DNA of 64,000 nt from NCBI GenBank assembly GCA_021613375.1, contig CM038726.1:9090148-9154147 (forward strand). Reading direction: 5' to 3'. The notes beneath the pieces are model-generated. The model saw nothing but the letters and a program-made list of their open reading frames with translations, made no database searches and was not told the DNA's origin. This DNA is from Megaleporinus macrocephalus. Its lineage: Eukaryota; Chordata; Actinopteri; Characiformes; Anostomidae. Position 1 is the first letter of the stretch, and each line of letters opens with the position of its first letter. Of the stretch, positions 34,742-47,727 are shown in pieces. A program made the position numbers and the translations under genes.

Positions 34742-35694
34742 CTGAAATGATAAAGACACAATATTAATTTAATCACCGGAGTGTCTATTTGCACCCGGGT
34801 ACAAATAGCATTTGCCACCCAGCGAGGCTATTTTCACCCCTTAATTTAAAAAAAAAGAAAGCGACTGCATCTGCGCATGTCTACCAATGAATGCGAGGGA
34901 GCAAAAAGGCACAAATTCACAGGAACGGATGGGAAACGGAGACAGTAGGAATGGTAAGCAGAATTTGGTTAATGGTTATGTATAAAGGTCCATCACTTAA
35001 TTTAACTCTACATTTTAAGATATATCTTTAAGAAATAGGGTGAGAATTATTATTTAAAGAACACTGTTGGCTGAACACTGATATATGTTTGAGCTAATAG
35101 GAGCATTATAGCTAACTTCCAAACAAACGTCATCTTACTGATTTTATGTTCACAGACAATGAAGAAATCTCTTCTAATACGAAGTTCAGAGGTAAAGTTA
35201 AGTCCAGTTTGTGATAAATGTAGCTATAGTTTTTTTCATTAGCTTACAAGAAAAACACTTTCGGTTTAGCTTTACTCGACCATCAAACTACTAGCTATAG
35301 CTAATTCAATGAATAAGCTAAGCTAATGTTTTGGTGGGTCTCAGTTTAAGTTATTTGCTTGAATTAAAGTTTGAGGCAGGTAACTTGTATCTAACCATAT
35401 CTTAGTTAATAAGTTAAAAGTTTTGTATTTTGTTGCTTATTCCAATTATTTAGCTAGCTAATTGCTAGCTAGTAGTTTTCTAATGTCAGCTAGCTATTTT
35501 AATCATGTTTCGTTCATACTGAGGTAGTTTTGAAGCTTGTAAAGTGTAGTATTAAGATCACTTTCATAGCTTTCTAAGTTGAATTGGCAGTGAATGTACT
35601 GACAGACTCAGCTAATTACTGGGTTATTTTCTGGTTAAATGATAGCTAACGACTTAATGTGTTTGTTATTTTAGCCCTGTATATGGTTGCACCA

Positions 35695-36330
35695 GAACCA
35701 AAATGGGGAGTGTGGTAAAGAGGTCAAGAAGAGAGTCCAGGCAGGATGGAGTGCATGGAGAAAAGTTTCAGGAGTGATTTGGGACAAAAGAGCGGCAGCA
35801 AAGGTCAAAGGAAAAGTTTATAAGACAGTGGTGAGACCTGCTATGTTGATGGTTTGGAGACAGTGGTGAGACCTGCTATGTTGTATGGTTTGGAGACAGT
35901 GGTGAGACCTGCTATGTTGTATGGTTTGGAGACAGTAGCATTGACAAAAAGACAGGAGAAAGAACTGGAAGTGGCAGAGCTGGAGATGTTGTGGTTCTCC
36001 TTGGGAGTGACAAGGATGGATAGGGTTAGGAATGAGACCATCAGAGGTACAGCACAGGTTAAACAACTAGGAGATAAAGTTAGAGAGGCCAGACTGAGAT
36101 GGTTTGAACATGTCCAGAGGAGGGACAGCGGGTATGTTGGTAGAAGGATGCTAGAAATGCAGCTGCCAGGAAAAAGACAAAGAGGAAGACCAAGGAGGAG
36201 ATATATGGATGCAGTTAGAGAGGACATGGAAGTAGTTGGTGTGAGGACAGAGGATGCAGAGGACAGAGTGAGATGAAGGTGGATGACTCGCTGTGGTGAC
36301 GCCTGAAAAGAGAAAAGCCGAAAGAAGAAG
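35695..36330 (+). mobile_element. 5'-truncated LINE fragment (RT C-terminus), 14-bp TSD
   Basis: A 636-bp insert between perfect duplications ATATGGTTGCACCA (35681-35694 and 36331-36344). The plus frame at 35854-36276 reads KRQEKELEVAELEMLWFSLG, then VREARLRWFEHVQRRD and KRQRGRPRRRYMDAVREDME. This is a typical C-terminal region of a non-LTR reverse transcriptase. The insert ends with an AAGAAGAAG-type tail. A 36-bp in-frame unit (12 residues, ETVVRPAMLYGL) is present three times at 35821-35930. Truncation, tail and duplication show target-primed insertion. The clade is probably RTE-like but not certain. Confidence 0.8.
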
Positions 36331-37207
36331 ATATGGTTGCACCAAAAGCAGTAACTTCGCCGAGCGGCGCACAACACCTCCTCTATCAATGTGACAATAT
36401 GACACCGCGGCAGTAACGCACGCGTGATTTCTATATATAATGTATATTCAGCTTGAGTGCTGAATATTGTTCATGCATAGAAACGGCAAGAATTCCGAGA
36501 GTTGCAGTAGCCAGTGTGAACAGAAATATTTTAATTTTGATATGGTAAAAAATACTTTCTGCCCCAACAGATTCAGATACAGCTCTCGAGGAACTTTATT
36601 TTGTTTATTAAGTTGTCTTCGACAATGAACATTGTGTATATATTGGTCTAATTGAAAAAAGTCAGGGTTTGCAGTGAATGCTACAATGTAATATACAGCT
36701 GTTTGTAGAGATATTTTAGGCCGAAATTCAGCAAGATATCGGAACCTGATGCTCCTGGAGACAACCTGACCTGCAGATTTTAGTGCTATTCCTGTTCCAC
36801 AAAACATTTGAATTAACCCTTTAGACCCTCAATGAAAGCCCACGTGTCCAATGATAACACTGCTATCATAATTATCATTTATAGGCCCAAAAATTATACA
36901 CAAGATACGCTAACCTGTTACCAAATACTTCACAACTGTTTCTGCAAATTAATAACTGAATAACAAATCTAGGGTTCTAAGGGTTAACTAATCAGCTTCT
37001 TAAAAAGACATTTCAGAATTTCAGGGGGTGTTTGCAGTGGATGTGTATTCACTGTGTGTATTGTGTGTGTGTGTGATTTTTTTAGAATGCTAAAGCTCTT
37101 CTGAGGTTTGGAGATCCTGCATCCATGAATGAGTGAATGAGATCCGGCTATACATTCGGGATCGGATACCCCACCTTAAAAATACCATAATTCCAGAGAA
37201 CACAGAG

Positions 37208-37209
<2 letters not shown>

Positions 37210-37252
<43 letters not shown>
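37210..37252. repeat. (AT)n microsatellite
   Basis: About 21 AT units inside the 3-kb intronic element. Confidence 0.95.
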
Positions 37253-37254
<2 letters not shown>

Positions 37255-37819
37255 AACAGTGCCAGTACATATGGGGGTGCTACAGACTTTATATTAACTT
37301 GTGTTACATTTTGTGTTATCATTTATCACTGGCAGTGTATATTATAATTTAGTGTTTAGAATGTGATTACTGCCATTGCCATTAACATTTGTGTTTCACT
37401 TGTGAGTCTCTTCTTTGGTTTTTTTACGATGCTCTTAGAATTTAAATGGTAAACAGCATGGTAAATGGTAAACATGGTAAAGTAAAACAAAGAAGAGACC
37501 CACAAGTGAAAAAACTAAATTAAATAAAAAACAAACTTTGAGGTCCAGCCCAAACAGAAGTATCTTCACCTCTTTTAAAATACTTTGTAAGTAAAATGTG
37601 TTTTGTCACAAAACACCAAAGACTAATACTAATCTCTGCTTAAACCATAATCAGCTGCAAATAGCACACACTGGTATGTACACACGGGTACAAATAGCAC
37701 ACACTGTTGCAGGTACCCGACTGCAAATAGCACACAGTGCTGCAGGTACCTGGGTGCAAATAGCATGTGCCTTTAATCACTCAGATATTTTCTAATCAGT
37801 CTGTGTGTTAAATTCTTAC

Positions 37820-38254
37820 CTGTGTGTTTAAGTTGTTGTTCTTTCTCTTCTAACTCTTTCTGCTGACGAGTGACTTCAGTTTTCTGTTCTTCCAGTCGGA
37901 TCATCATCTCCTGTAGTTTGCTGCTCTTGTCCTGCAGTTCCTTTCTCAGTGTGTCCAGTTGTTCTTTACTGCTCTCCACCTCTTTCACTGTGTTCTCCAG
38001 TAGAGTCTCTTTCTCTCTCAGCAGTTTGATCTGGTTCTCCAGTCGTGTGTCTTTATCTTTAAGTCGTATCTGATTCATCTCAGATTCTTTGCTTATTTGT
38101 TCTAGTTTGTCTTTTGTCTCCTGAAGAAGTTTTTCTTTCTCCTCCAGCTTCTTGTTCTTCTCTTGAATTTCTTTGTTTTTTTCTATCAGCTGTGTGTTTC
38201 TCTCTATTAGAAGACTCTCTTTATCTTCAAGACGTTTGGTCAGTTCTGGTAATT
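37820..38254 (-). CDS. Exon A: coiled coil
   Basis: 435 nt, with acceptor TTTCTAACAG and donor CAG|GTAAGA, phase 1 at both ends and no stop. It encodes about 145 residues of heptad repeat: LTKRLEDKESLLIERNTQL, then EEKEKLLQETKDKLEQIS, ending EEKEQQLKHT. It is rich in Glu, Lys and Leu and has no transmembrane segment. It joins exon B through GCA (Ala). Confidence 0.75.
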
Positions 38255-38618
38255 CTGTTAGAAACATTAATTTAACATTTAAAGTCAAGCTGGTCATATG
38301 ACTGATTTCACAAACATTAATAAAATATTAGTTTCAGTATTTGCAAATCTTAAATTCTGTTGTTCAGGTTTGATGCTCTTTTGTCTGTGAACTAAACTCC
38401 TTTAAAGGGAAATTCCATAAATTAAAAAAAAAATCATCATAATTAAAGATAACAAGACGTTCAATGTGGCTTGATGTGAAATCATTCACTGTAGAGAAAC
38501 TTACTGTAGAGGATGAAATTACGTTTTTTCTTATTATTGAGGTTCTGCATTTTGAGGACTCTGACCTATCAGAGTCAAACACGTTTGGCCTATCACGTCC
38601 TTGGTGGGCGGGAGCAGA
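38255..38618. other. Upstream intron to the gap edge
   Basis: AT-rich sequence upstream of exon A. No further coiled-coil exon is visible before the gap. Confidence 0.5.
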
Positions 38619-39618
38619 NNNNNNNNNNNNNNNNNNNNNNNNNNNNNNNNNNNNNNNNNNNNNNNNNNNNNNNNNNNNNNNNNNNNNNNNNNNNNNNNNN
38701 NNNNNNNNNNNNNNNNNNNNNNNNNNNNNNNNNNNNNNNNNNNNNNNNNNNNNNNNNNNNNNNNNNNNNNNNNNNNNNNNNNNNNNNNNNNNNNNNNNNN
38801 NNNNNNNNNNNNNNNNNNNNNNNNNNNNNNNNNNNNNNNNNNNNNNNNNNNNNNNNNNNNNNNNNNNNNNNNNNNNNNNNNNNNNNNNNNNNNNNNNNNN
38901 NNNNNNNNNNNNNNNNNNNNNNNNNNNNNNNNNNNNNNNNNNNNNNNNNNNNNNNNNNNNNNNNNNNNNNNNNNNNNNNNNNNNNNNNNNNNNNNNNNNN
39001 NNNNNNNNNNNNNNNNNNNNNNNNNNNNNNNNNNNNNNNNNNNNNNNNNNNNNNNNNNNNNNNNNNNNNNNNNNNNNNNNNNNNNNNNNNNNNNNNNNNN
39101 NNNNNNNNNNNNNNNNNNNNNNNNNNNNNNNNNNNNNNNNNNNNNNNNNNNNNNNNNNNNNNNNNNNNNNNNNNNNNNNNNNNNNNNNNNNNNNNNNNNN
39201 NNNNNNNNNNNNNNNNNNNNNNNNNNNNNNNNNNNNNNNNNNNNNNNNNNNNNNNNNNNNNNNNNNNNNNNNNNNNNNNNNNNNNNNNNNNNNNNNNNNN
39301 NNNNNNNNNNNNNNNNNNNNNNNNNNNNNNNNNNNNNNNNNNNNNNNNNNNNNNNNNNNNNNNNNNNNNNNNNNNNNNNNNNNNNNNNNNNNNNNNNNNN
39401 NNNNNNNNNNNNNNNNNNNNNNNNNNNNNNNNNNNNNNNNNNNNNNNNNNNNNNNNNNNNNNNNNNNNNNNNNNNNNNNNNNNNNNNNNNNNNNNNNNNN
39501 NNNNNNNNNNNNNNNNNNNNNNNNNNNNNNNNNNNNNNNNNNNNNNNNNNNNNNNNNNNNNNNNNNNNNNNNNNNNNNNNNNNNNNNNNNNNNNNNNNNN
39601 NNNNNNNNNNNNNNNNNN
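38619..39618. other. Assembly gap of exactly 1,000 N
   Basis: This is a run of exactly 1,000 undetermined bases, the round size used for gaps of unknown length. Left of it is unique sequence upstream of the coiled-coil/GIMAP exons. Right of it the inverted-repeat arm starts inside a Tc1 element. Open frames crossing the gap are not real. Confidence 0.98.
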
Positions 39619-40352
<734 letters not shown>

Positions 40353-42490
40353 CCTGGGTGATGGGCCAGACAAAGAGTGATCCAGAGTGATCCAAATAAA
40401 CCCCCATGATGGCCTCCACAAGGACTCAGCATCCCTCGCCCAGACTAGGGATATCGGGACCCCACCCTGGAGCCAGGCCTAGGGAAGGGGCTCCTCGGTG
40501 AGCGCCTGGTGGCTGGGCTTTCACCCATGGGGCCCGACTGGGCTTAGTCTGAAGGAGATACATTGGTTCACCCTCCCATGGGCCCACCACCTGTAGAAGG
40601 GGGAATAGGGGGGCCGGTGGTATGTGGATCGGGTGGCAGTCGAAGGTGAAGGTCTAGGCGCTCCGATCTTCGGTTACTGAAACTGGTTCTGGGTACATAG
40701 AATGTAACCTGAGCTGGTGTGTGAGGTTGAGAGGTACCAGCTAGATATAGTTGGGCTCACCTTAACACACAGTGTGGGCTCTGGAACCAATATCCTTGAG
40801 AAGGGCTGGACTTGACTTTGTTTCACTCTGGAGTTGCCCAGGGTGAGAGGCGTCGGGCAGGAGTGGGCTTGTTGGTGGCCCCCTGGCTAGACGCCTGTAT
40901 ATTGGGGTTCTCCCCAGAGGATGACTTTCCCTGCGCCTTCGGGTCGGGGAACGGGCTCTGACTGTTGTCTGTGCTTATGCGCTGAACAGCAGCATGGAGT
41001 ATCCGGCCTCTTGGAGTCCTTAGAGTCAAACTTTTTCTATCATTCCCCACCTCAGAAAAACAGGAAATTCCGTGCCCCACCTGTCCCGCATCACCCCAAC
41101 AAAATGGTTATAAAATACACATGAAAGTTTTAGGCCATGTTCTGTGAAGCTGTCCATAAAGAGCTCCTCAGCTGTGGCTCTTGTTTGCACCGATTTGCGA
41201 AAGAGCAAATCCTCGCTCATTGTCAGTGACTCCGAATTTACAAAGCGGACATACGAAATAAACAAACAGTTTTTACTGCTGTCTGTGGCTTTGTCCACTT
41301 GTATTGCAAAACGTTTCTCTTTCAGTTTTTCAATGATTTGCGCTTCAATATCATTGGAAATGTCGCAAATTTGCCTCGCAAGTGTACAGTTGTACTGTTT
41401 ATATTATTCCGCTGACATCCGGGGCTTATGCCCGCTGCACCCTTGGCACTTTTTATTGGCAAAACAGACAGGCATTGAAAAGACAGGCTTAACCATTTCC
41501 ATTTCTTCCGATTCCTTGCGCCCCACCTGCAATACCCACACTTTGAGAAATGCTGCCTTAGAGGGAGTGCTGGAAAGTGCCCCTACTGGGGACTCCTATG
41601 TTCTACTGGGGGATTTTAATGCTCACGTGGGCAATGACAGTGAAACCTGGAGGGGAGTGACTGGGAGGAACGGCCTCTCTGATCTGAACCTGAGTGGTGT
41701 TTTGTTATTGGACTTCTGTTCTCATCACGGTTTGTTCATAACGAACACCATGTTCGAGCACAAGGGGGTCCATAAGTGCACGTGGCACCAGGACGCCCTA
41801 GGCCGCAGTTCAATGATTGACTTTATAGTCGTGTCATCTGACTTGTGGCCATGTGTCTTGGACACTCGGGTAAAGAGAGGAGCTGAGCTGTCAACTGATT
41901 ACCACCTGGTGGTAAGTTGGATCAGATGGCAGGTGAGGATGCCGGACCGACGTGGCAAGCCCAAACGGATAGTGAGGGTTTGCTGGGAACGTTTGGTAGA
42001 GGAACCTGTCAGAAAGATCTTCAACTCCTACCTCTGACAGAGCTTTGACCGCATCTTGGGGGAGGTTGGGGACCTTGAGTCCGAATGGGCTATGTTTCGC
42101 ACCTCCATTGTCGAGGCGGCGGGCCGAGGCTGTAGGGTGATAGGGTGAGGAGCTCGATTATACGTGGGAGGCTCAGAGTCAAGCCGCTACTCCTCCATGT
42201 CGAGAGGAACCAACTGAGGTGATTCGGGCATCTGGTTAGGATGCCTTCTGGGCACCTCCCTGTGGAGGTGTTCCGGACATGTCCGACCGGGAGGAGACCC
42301 CGGGAAAGACCCAGGACACCCTGGAAGGATTATATCTCTCGGTTGGCCTGGGAATGCCTCGGTATCCCCCTGGAGGAAATAGAGGAGGTGGGTGGGGAGA
42401 GGGAAGTCTGGGCTTCTCTGCTTAGACTGCTGCCCCTGCGACCCGGATCCCCAGAAAAGCGGTAGACAATGGATAGATGGATGGATGGAA
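40353..42490 (+). mobile_element. Rex3-like LINE, internally deleted (right arm)
   Basis: Mirror of 11158-13294, reading on plus, with the same loss of the reverse transcriptase and the same nested hAT. The stretch 40445-40635 differs from the left arm at roughly one site in eight. The rest, including the endonuclease ([14 protein letters not shown]), differs at only a few positions. Confidence 0.75.
41026..41555 (-). mobile_element. Nested hAT remnant (right arm)
   Basis: Mirror of 12093-12622, flanked by CCTTAGAG on both sides. The 273-nt transposase fragment is unchanged at protein level. Confidence 0.8.
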
Positions 42491-44049
42491 GAATTACTTG
42501 CAGTTGGCAAACACTGTTTTTCCATTAAGGCGTCTCGTCAAAAAGCTCTGCAGAAAAATTAGTTTTAGTTATCATACAAACAGAAACCACACTGTGCCAG
42601 ATATATAAACAAAGCAAAGTATGAATGATACGCCTATAGCTTTGTTTAAAAGAAGCAGATGGCGAGAAGAAGCTATCACTCCCTTAAGGAAATGGCTACA
42701 AGATAGTTCTCAGTTACGGGTGTATATTTACTTTCACAATGGCACCAGTTGTCCTTGTATAGACCATCACCACTTTCCCACTTCACCCTCACCTTCAGTA
42801 GTTTAAAGAAGAATCATATTTACAACATATGAAAACATACATAATTTTTGTTACTAAATAAAATCATTCCAATCTGCCAGTTAAGTTATCATGGAAAAGA
42901 ACAAGAACACATTTTATTAAAGGGTCTCAGTTTCTAATCAATTGAGGCCCACTAGCTAGGTGGTCATCTCTTGGAGGAGTCAGATAAACAAAAGTACTGT
43001 TGTTTCAGCAGAAGTATAAATGCACAGAGTATTTAATAAAAATCTGGGGTTCACTTGAATTAAATAAACTTATATCTAACAGTAGAATTGGAGGAGGCTC
43101 TTATTATGAAAGCAATGCCATTTTTGCGAGGAGTTTTATAATAAGTGCGACAGACCAACGAAAATAACTCCACATTTTCATAAAAGAAAAATAAAAAAAC
43201 AATAATAACTTTTGCTAGCTACCTACTTACCAAGATTTGCAAGTAGACAAGGTGGCTCTCCTTCTCAGTACTGCAGTCCTCCTCAGCAGAGGCGTCTCTC
43301 TCTTCGTGCGCTTTTTGTTCATGGTGTCCACGTTGTGACGTTTTACTTAACTTACTCAATTTCTCAAGTTGTTGTAGGAGAAAATTAAATATTGAGTGAA
43401 AATAAATGATAATTGTATAAATTAAAACGGATCTGTTTAATTATTTCTATTTTAAATATTTTATTTGGAATGTGTCAATATTAATAAAGCGGACACTTGC
43501 TGCTCATCCAACACTTCTCAACCTTGATGGTTTACTATTTTATCAGAACAAGATGCTGTGGCTGCCAGATTTAAAGAAGTATGCAAATACCAATTACCTC
43601 CATCATCTCAAAGTCCCTGTGCTATCCTAACGTTACTATCTGATTACTACACTTTCCCGCCCACTCCCTTTTTTTTTTTAATCTCAATGTTAACCTCCCT
43701 GTCACATGATTCTTAACACAGTGGTCTCTTTAAAACTTCATTATCTTCATGCAAGGGTCAGAGGGGATCAAGGTGTAGAGAACCTTGATATTGCTAATTT
43801 TATGTTCACTGTGAGGGGAACAGATCGGGCACGTTTCATCTCTGGAAAAAGTGTGCACAACCAGAGGTAAGCTGAAGTAAGCCAGGCTTCTAGTAAAATA
43901 ATAACACAAGCTGTGCAGTGCTTTATTTTGATGTACAGAAATTAATTTAGTGATTCATAAGTAAACTTTAACATAAACACTGCTATGTACCAAAATGTGG
44001 CTATTTGATATAAAAAAAACTGAGAAGCAACATTTATCTTAAGCAAAAA

Positions 44050-44654
44050 ATGTTTAAACCTTTGAAAACTTTTAGAATCAAACGACTGTGGCATGATTTG
44101 TGGACAGCAGTGATGTGCACATATTATGATGTCCTGCATAGCCTGGAAGAAGACGGGTGGCTGGACATCTCAAACATGCTACACATTTTCCTTGTGCATT
44201 ATGTGTTTCTCCCTCGTCTCCACAATGGCCTTCAGTCCTTGCTGAGGACCACCCTCTCCGCACAGAGGGAAACATGACTCCTCAGCAAATTTGGCAGATG
44301 GGATTCCTGCATAACAGCAGAGATGAGGCTGAGAATGTAGAGTTACACCTTGATCACGTTCAGCTCTTTAATTGATCAGATACTCTAGAACTACATAAAG
44401 GTTTTGACATTTTAAAGTTGGTGTTTAGCTTTTCCTGTTTTATAAATCCCTTATAAATATCTAGGATCTTCACATAGATTGAGAAAGTGCCATTTTCCAT
44501 GAGGAGTCCTTAACAGAATCTGGAGTTGTGGTTACAGAGATTGTTACCTCTTTAAATGAGCAAGAGATGGCAGACCTTCAAGCTGCTGGGGACAGGACCA
44601 TCAGTTTCCTATGGTCTGGATATTTACATTCGTTCCCTTCAACCTTTTTCATGA
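44050..44654 (+). pseudogene. Integrase-type transposase C-terminal remnant (right arm)
   Basis: Mirror of 8995-9599 with the same frame breaks. It is convergent with the right-arm HECT-like remnant. Confidence 0.55.
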
Positions 44655-45585
44655 GAAATTTTGTAGGTTAGTGCTGACCTGTTCTGTCTTGTGATTGTTA
44701 TTCTGCAAAGGAATGCCAACACAAAATAATTTCATGAACTTTTATTCTTGATTATGTCCTCTTTCCTTTAACACACTTGCTCTTCTGTTCTTACATTGTT
44801 TGTGCTACTTTGCTTTTGCTTTTCGTTTTTTACTGATCTTTACCATTTCTAACATGACTCTTATGGATACATGACTAATCAAAAAGTGCTGAACTTTACT
44901 ACACATTTCCTGGTGGCAAAAATAAAGCATTTTTAGTTAAACTTTCTGAAATTCCTGGCCAAGATGAAATGCTTCCATTGTGACAAGTTTGAAGTTTTCA
45001 TAAGTTAACATGTGTTTAACAGGGAGTGTATTTGTGTTGGTGCATGCAGCCACAGTTGGATAGCATATCCTCACTAAACTCTGCCCTGGCAAACTGAGAT
45101 GACAAAGTTCACATCAGCCTGTTGAAATTAAGAAAAATCAATAACGAAACCAAAACTTCTCAAGTGTCTAGATCGTTAACATAATACATTATGTAAAAAT
45201 ATATATGAATATACTTTTTTGAATATATTGTGATTATTTAAACATATTGTAATATTTGAACATATTGGATATCATGGAGATCACTGAACAACGGTATATT
45301 TAATTTAAATTTGTATACTGACATATCATGAGTTTAGAGACTTTTTTGCTATATTGCCCACCCCTACTTACACTCATTTCTACTCCAGGGACAAAAAGTT
45401 GCTAACAGATATTTGGGTATTTGGCTATGAGATCACTTAGGCCATAAAGCTGCAAACCATTCCTTATCTGCTGCAGTATGGGGAACAGCTTCAGGGTTGC
45501 ATGGAGAATAACGGCACTGTTTTGGGACAAACACGTACACACACATATATAAATGTATATCCTTATATCTACACTCATTGCCCAT

Positions 45586-45858
45586 TGTATCAGCTCCACT
45601 TCTACAATTACAGACTGTAGTCCTTCTGTTACTCTGTACACTTTGTTAGCCACCTTTTACCCCGTTCTCCAAAGATCAGGGCCCCACAGGACTATTCTCA
45701 GTCCAGCAGTGACACTGAGGGGTTTAAAACTCGAGCAGCACTGCTGTGACTGATCCACTCACACCAGTGCAACACACACTAACACACCACCAGCATGTTA
45801 GTGTCACTGCATTGCTGAGAATGATCCACCACCCAAATAATATCTGCTGTGTGGGGGT
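45586..45858. mobile_element. Palindromic MITE-like repeat (right arm)
   Basis: Mirror of 7785-8060. The adjoining (GT)n tract is 6 bp shorter than in the left arm. Confidence 0.5.
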
Positions 45859-47174
45859 TTACAGAGAATCATATAAACTACATGTAATAGTAATAGTAGA
45901 TCTATAAAGTGCTACTACACGGCAAAAGCGGAGCTGATAAAATGGGAACCATCATTTTTTCCAAGCTACTTTAGAGCATTTCCATTGGTCCATTATTCAT
46001 GAAATTTCCACACAATGTAAACAATTAAAGAATACTGAAACCATCTTTTTTGCTTTAGATGCAGACAAAGATGAGTAAAATATATAATAGATAAACAGAT
46101 TTTGGAGTGAAAAGAAAAGAAAAAAGTGTTAAAGAAATACTTATAATACAAAAAACAGTGTCTGATTTGCAAGCATACAATTTTTTTTTGGATTCTACAA
46201 GAGCACATTCTGAATTACTCCAGGCTGTGTACCCACAGCTCAAGATATCCTCAGTCAAGTCTTTAATTGTACACTCTGTAGCCAACTCCACCTAAAATGG
46301 TGACAATTGTGTAATACCCTGCTCATAACTCAACCTGGTCAAGCATATATTGTGAGGAAAAGCCCTTAATCATACCTTTGAAATGAGATCAATATACTGA
46401 TCGTCTCCCAGATCAGCTTTGTTCATGTCTTCCAACTCCAGAGACCCACTGCACAGGAACTTGTGGCACCATAATGCAAGAAAATTTGTTGCAGGTCCAC
46501 CTTGGGCCAGACTGGCAGCCATTATTTCTCCCTAACCCTATGGAAAATTATTTTTTAGAATATAAAAGTCAGGGACATTTAAATGATGTACAACACCAGA
46601 ATAAATACTTTCTTTTCACTTACAAAATCAACAAAAACATGTAATTTAAATTTGACCTGGGTGCCAAAAAAGTGACCAAAGTGAAGAAAAATGGTAAACT
46701 AAAGTAACACATTCTTAAAGTGACCTTTGTCCAAATCAGACTCAGAATCAGAATACTTTGGTCTCTTGCCATGTCTGCCCCCTTCAAAAAACGCTTCGAT
46801 GCCTCCTATGATTCCTTCAATCGGAGGATACATCATTTCACATTTCAACCAAGCACATTAACCACAATGAGCAAATCTATTTAACCCTTTCTCACCTGAC
46901 AGAAACTCTTTGCGCAGTTCTCCTGTGTCTATCCCAGCCTCACCCAAAAAGACGACTTTCAGCTTTTTCACTGGAGATTACTTTTTTGTCTTTGCCATTG
47001 AGCAAGGCCTCTCTCCACCATATTGTGGCAGATTTCAAATGTGTTGCCATCTGTGGATACTGCAGCTTTGATGGTGTGGAGATCATCAAAGCTAACATAC
47101 ACATACAAATAACAAAGAGATCCATAAATTACAAAATTCCATCATGTTATGTACTTCAGGCTAAGAAAACGTAT

Positions 47175-47727
47175 TGTTATGGCTGTGCCTCTGTGTTTCC
47201 TGTGTTTGTTTGTTTGTTTGTCTGTCTACTTCCATCTATAGGTGGCGCTGTCCCTGATCCTGGAGGCTGCAAGTGAAGCCCATCCAGGAAGTACCAAAAA
47301 GGCGGCAAAATCCCAAACAAAAGAGCACAGGGCAGAGAGAGGGAGAGAACTTGTGGTTTCGCTGTTGATTTTGTGTATTGTATTGTAACCTGAGTTTGGT
47401 GTGCTAACCTCAGGTTTTACATATTGTGTTTATAGTCTGTAAATAGTGTTGTTGTTTCTTTTGTTTATGCTGGAAGGGGGTAAGTGCCATTTTCTTTGGG
47501 TTAAAGGTTTTTTCTCCTGTTTTAGTTGAGTTAGGGAGTTGGGTTAGTTGCCTGTCCTTTGTTTGATTTTTGGTTGGTTTAGGTTAGGTAGTTTTGTGGG
47601 TGTGGAGTTAGAGTGGGTTTTGGTTTGTTATTTTGGCCTGACTTACCCCTGGAGATATGGCTTATTATTATATATATTTGTAAATAGTTGTAAATATACT
47701 TTAAACTAAGACAAGCTCTGTGTGGCT
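47175..47727 (+). mobile_element. Solo LTR truncated by the deletion (right arm)
   Basis: Matches 5922-6474. The poly-G end is lost at the junction 47727/47728, where AGCCACACAG joins CACAAGG-type sequence of the HECT exon. Confidence 0.75.

Larger units (their letters stand above)
34777..37771. mobile_element. 3.0-kb unclassified element filling the exon A-B intron
   Basis: Direct repeats TTTAATCAC at 34768-34776 and 37772-37780 flank it. Near its ends are inverted motifs: CTATTTGCACCCGGGTAC on the left and GTACCTGGGTGCAAATAG on the right. The right end repeats GCAAATAGCACACA-type units three or four times. No transposase is evident. A nested LINE fragment (35695-36330) and an (AT)n tract (37210-37252) lie inside. 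Removing it leaves an intron under 100 bp between exons A and B. It is probably a non-autonomous DNA transposon, superfamily not determined. Confidence 0.55.
25112..38254 (-). pseudogene. Coiled-coil/AIG1 (GIMAP-like) GTPase gene, 5' end beyond the gap
   Basis: Five exons on the minus strand join in one frame through phase-1 introns: 38254-37820, 34741-34673, 29328-28745, 26600-26532 and 26429-25112. Split codons rejoin sensibly, and the D/E junction makes ATG. The product would have a long heptad coiled coil, a linker repeating RRRNSK.LPPD and SGE, an AIG1 GTPase domain and a C-terminal coiled coil. GIMAP proteins are GTP-binding proteins of lymphocytes that form membrane-associated scaffolds. 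No initiator exon is seen, so the gene continues upstream into the gap. Indels in exons C and E break the frame, so it is a pseudogene or has assembly indel errors. Introns are swollen by mobile elements. Confidence 0.7.
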
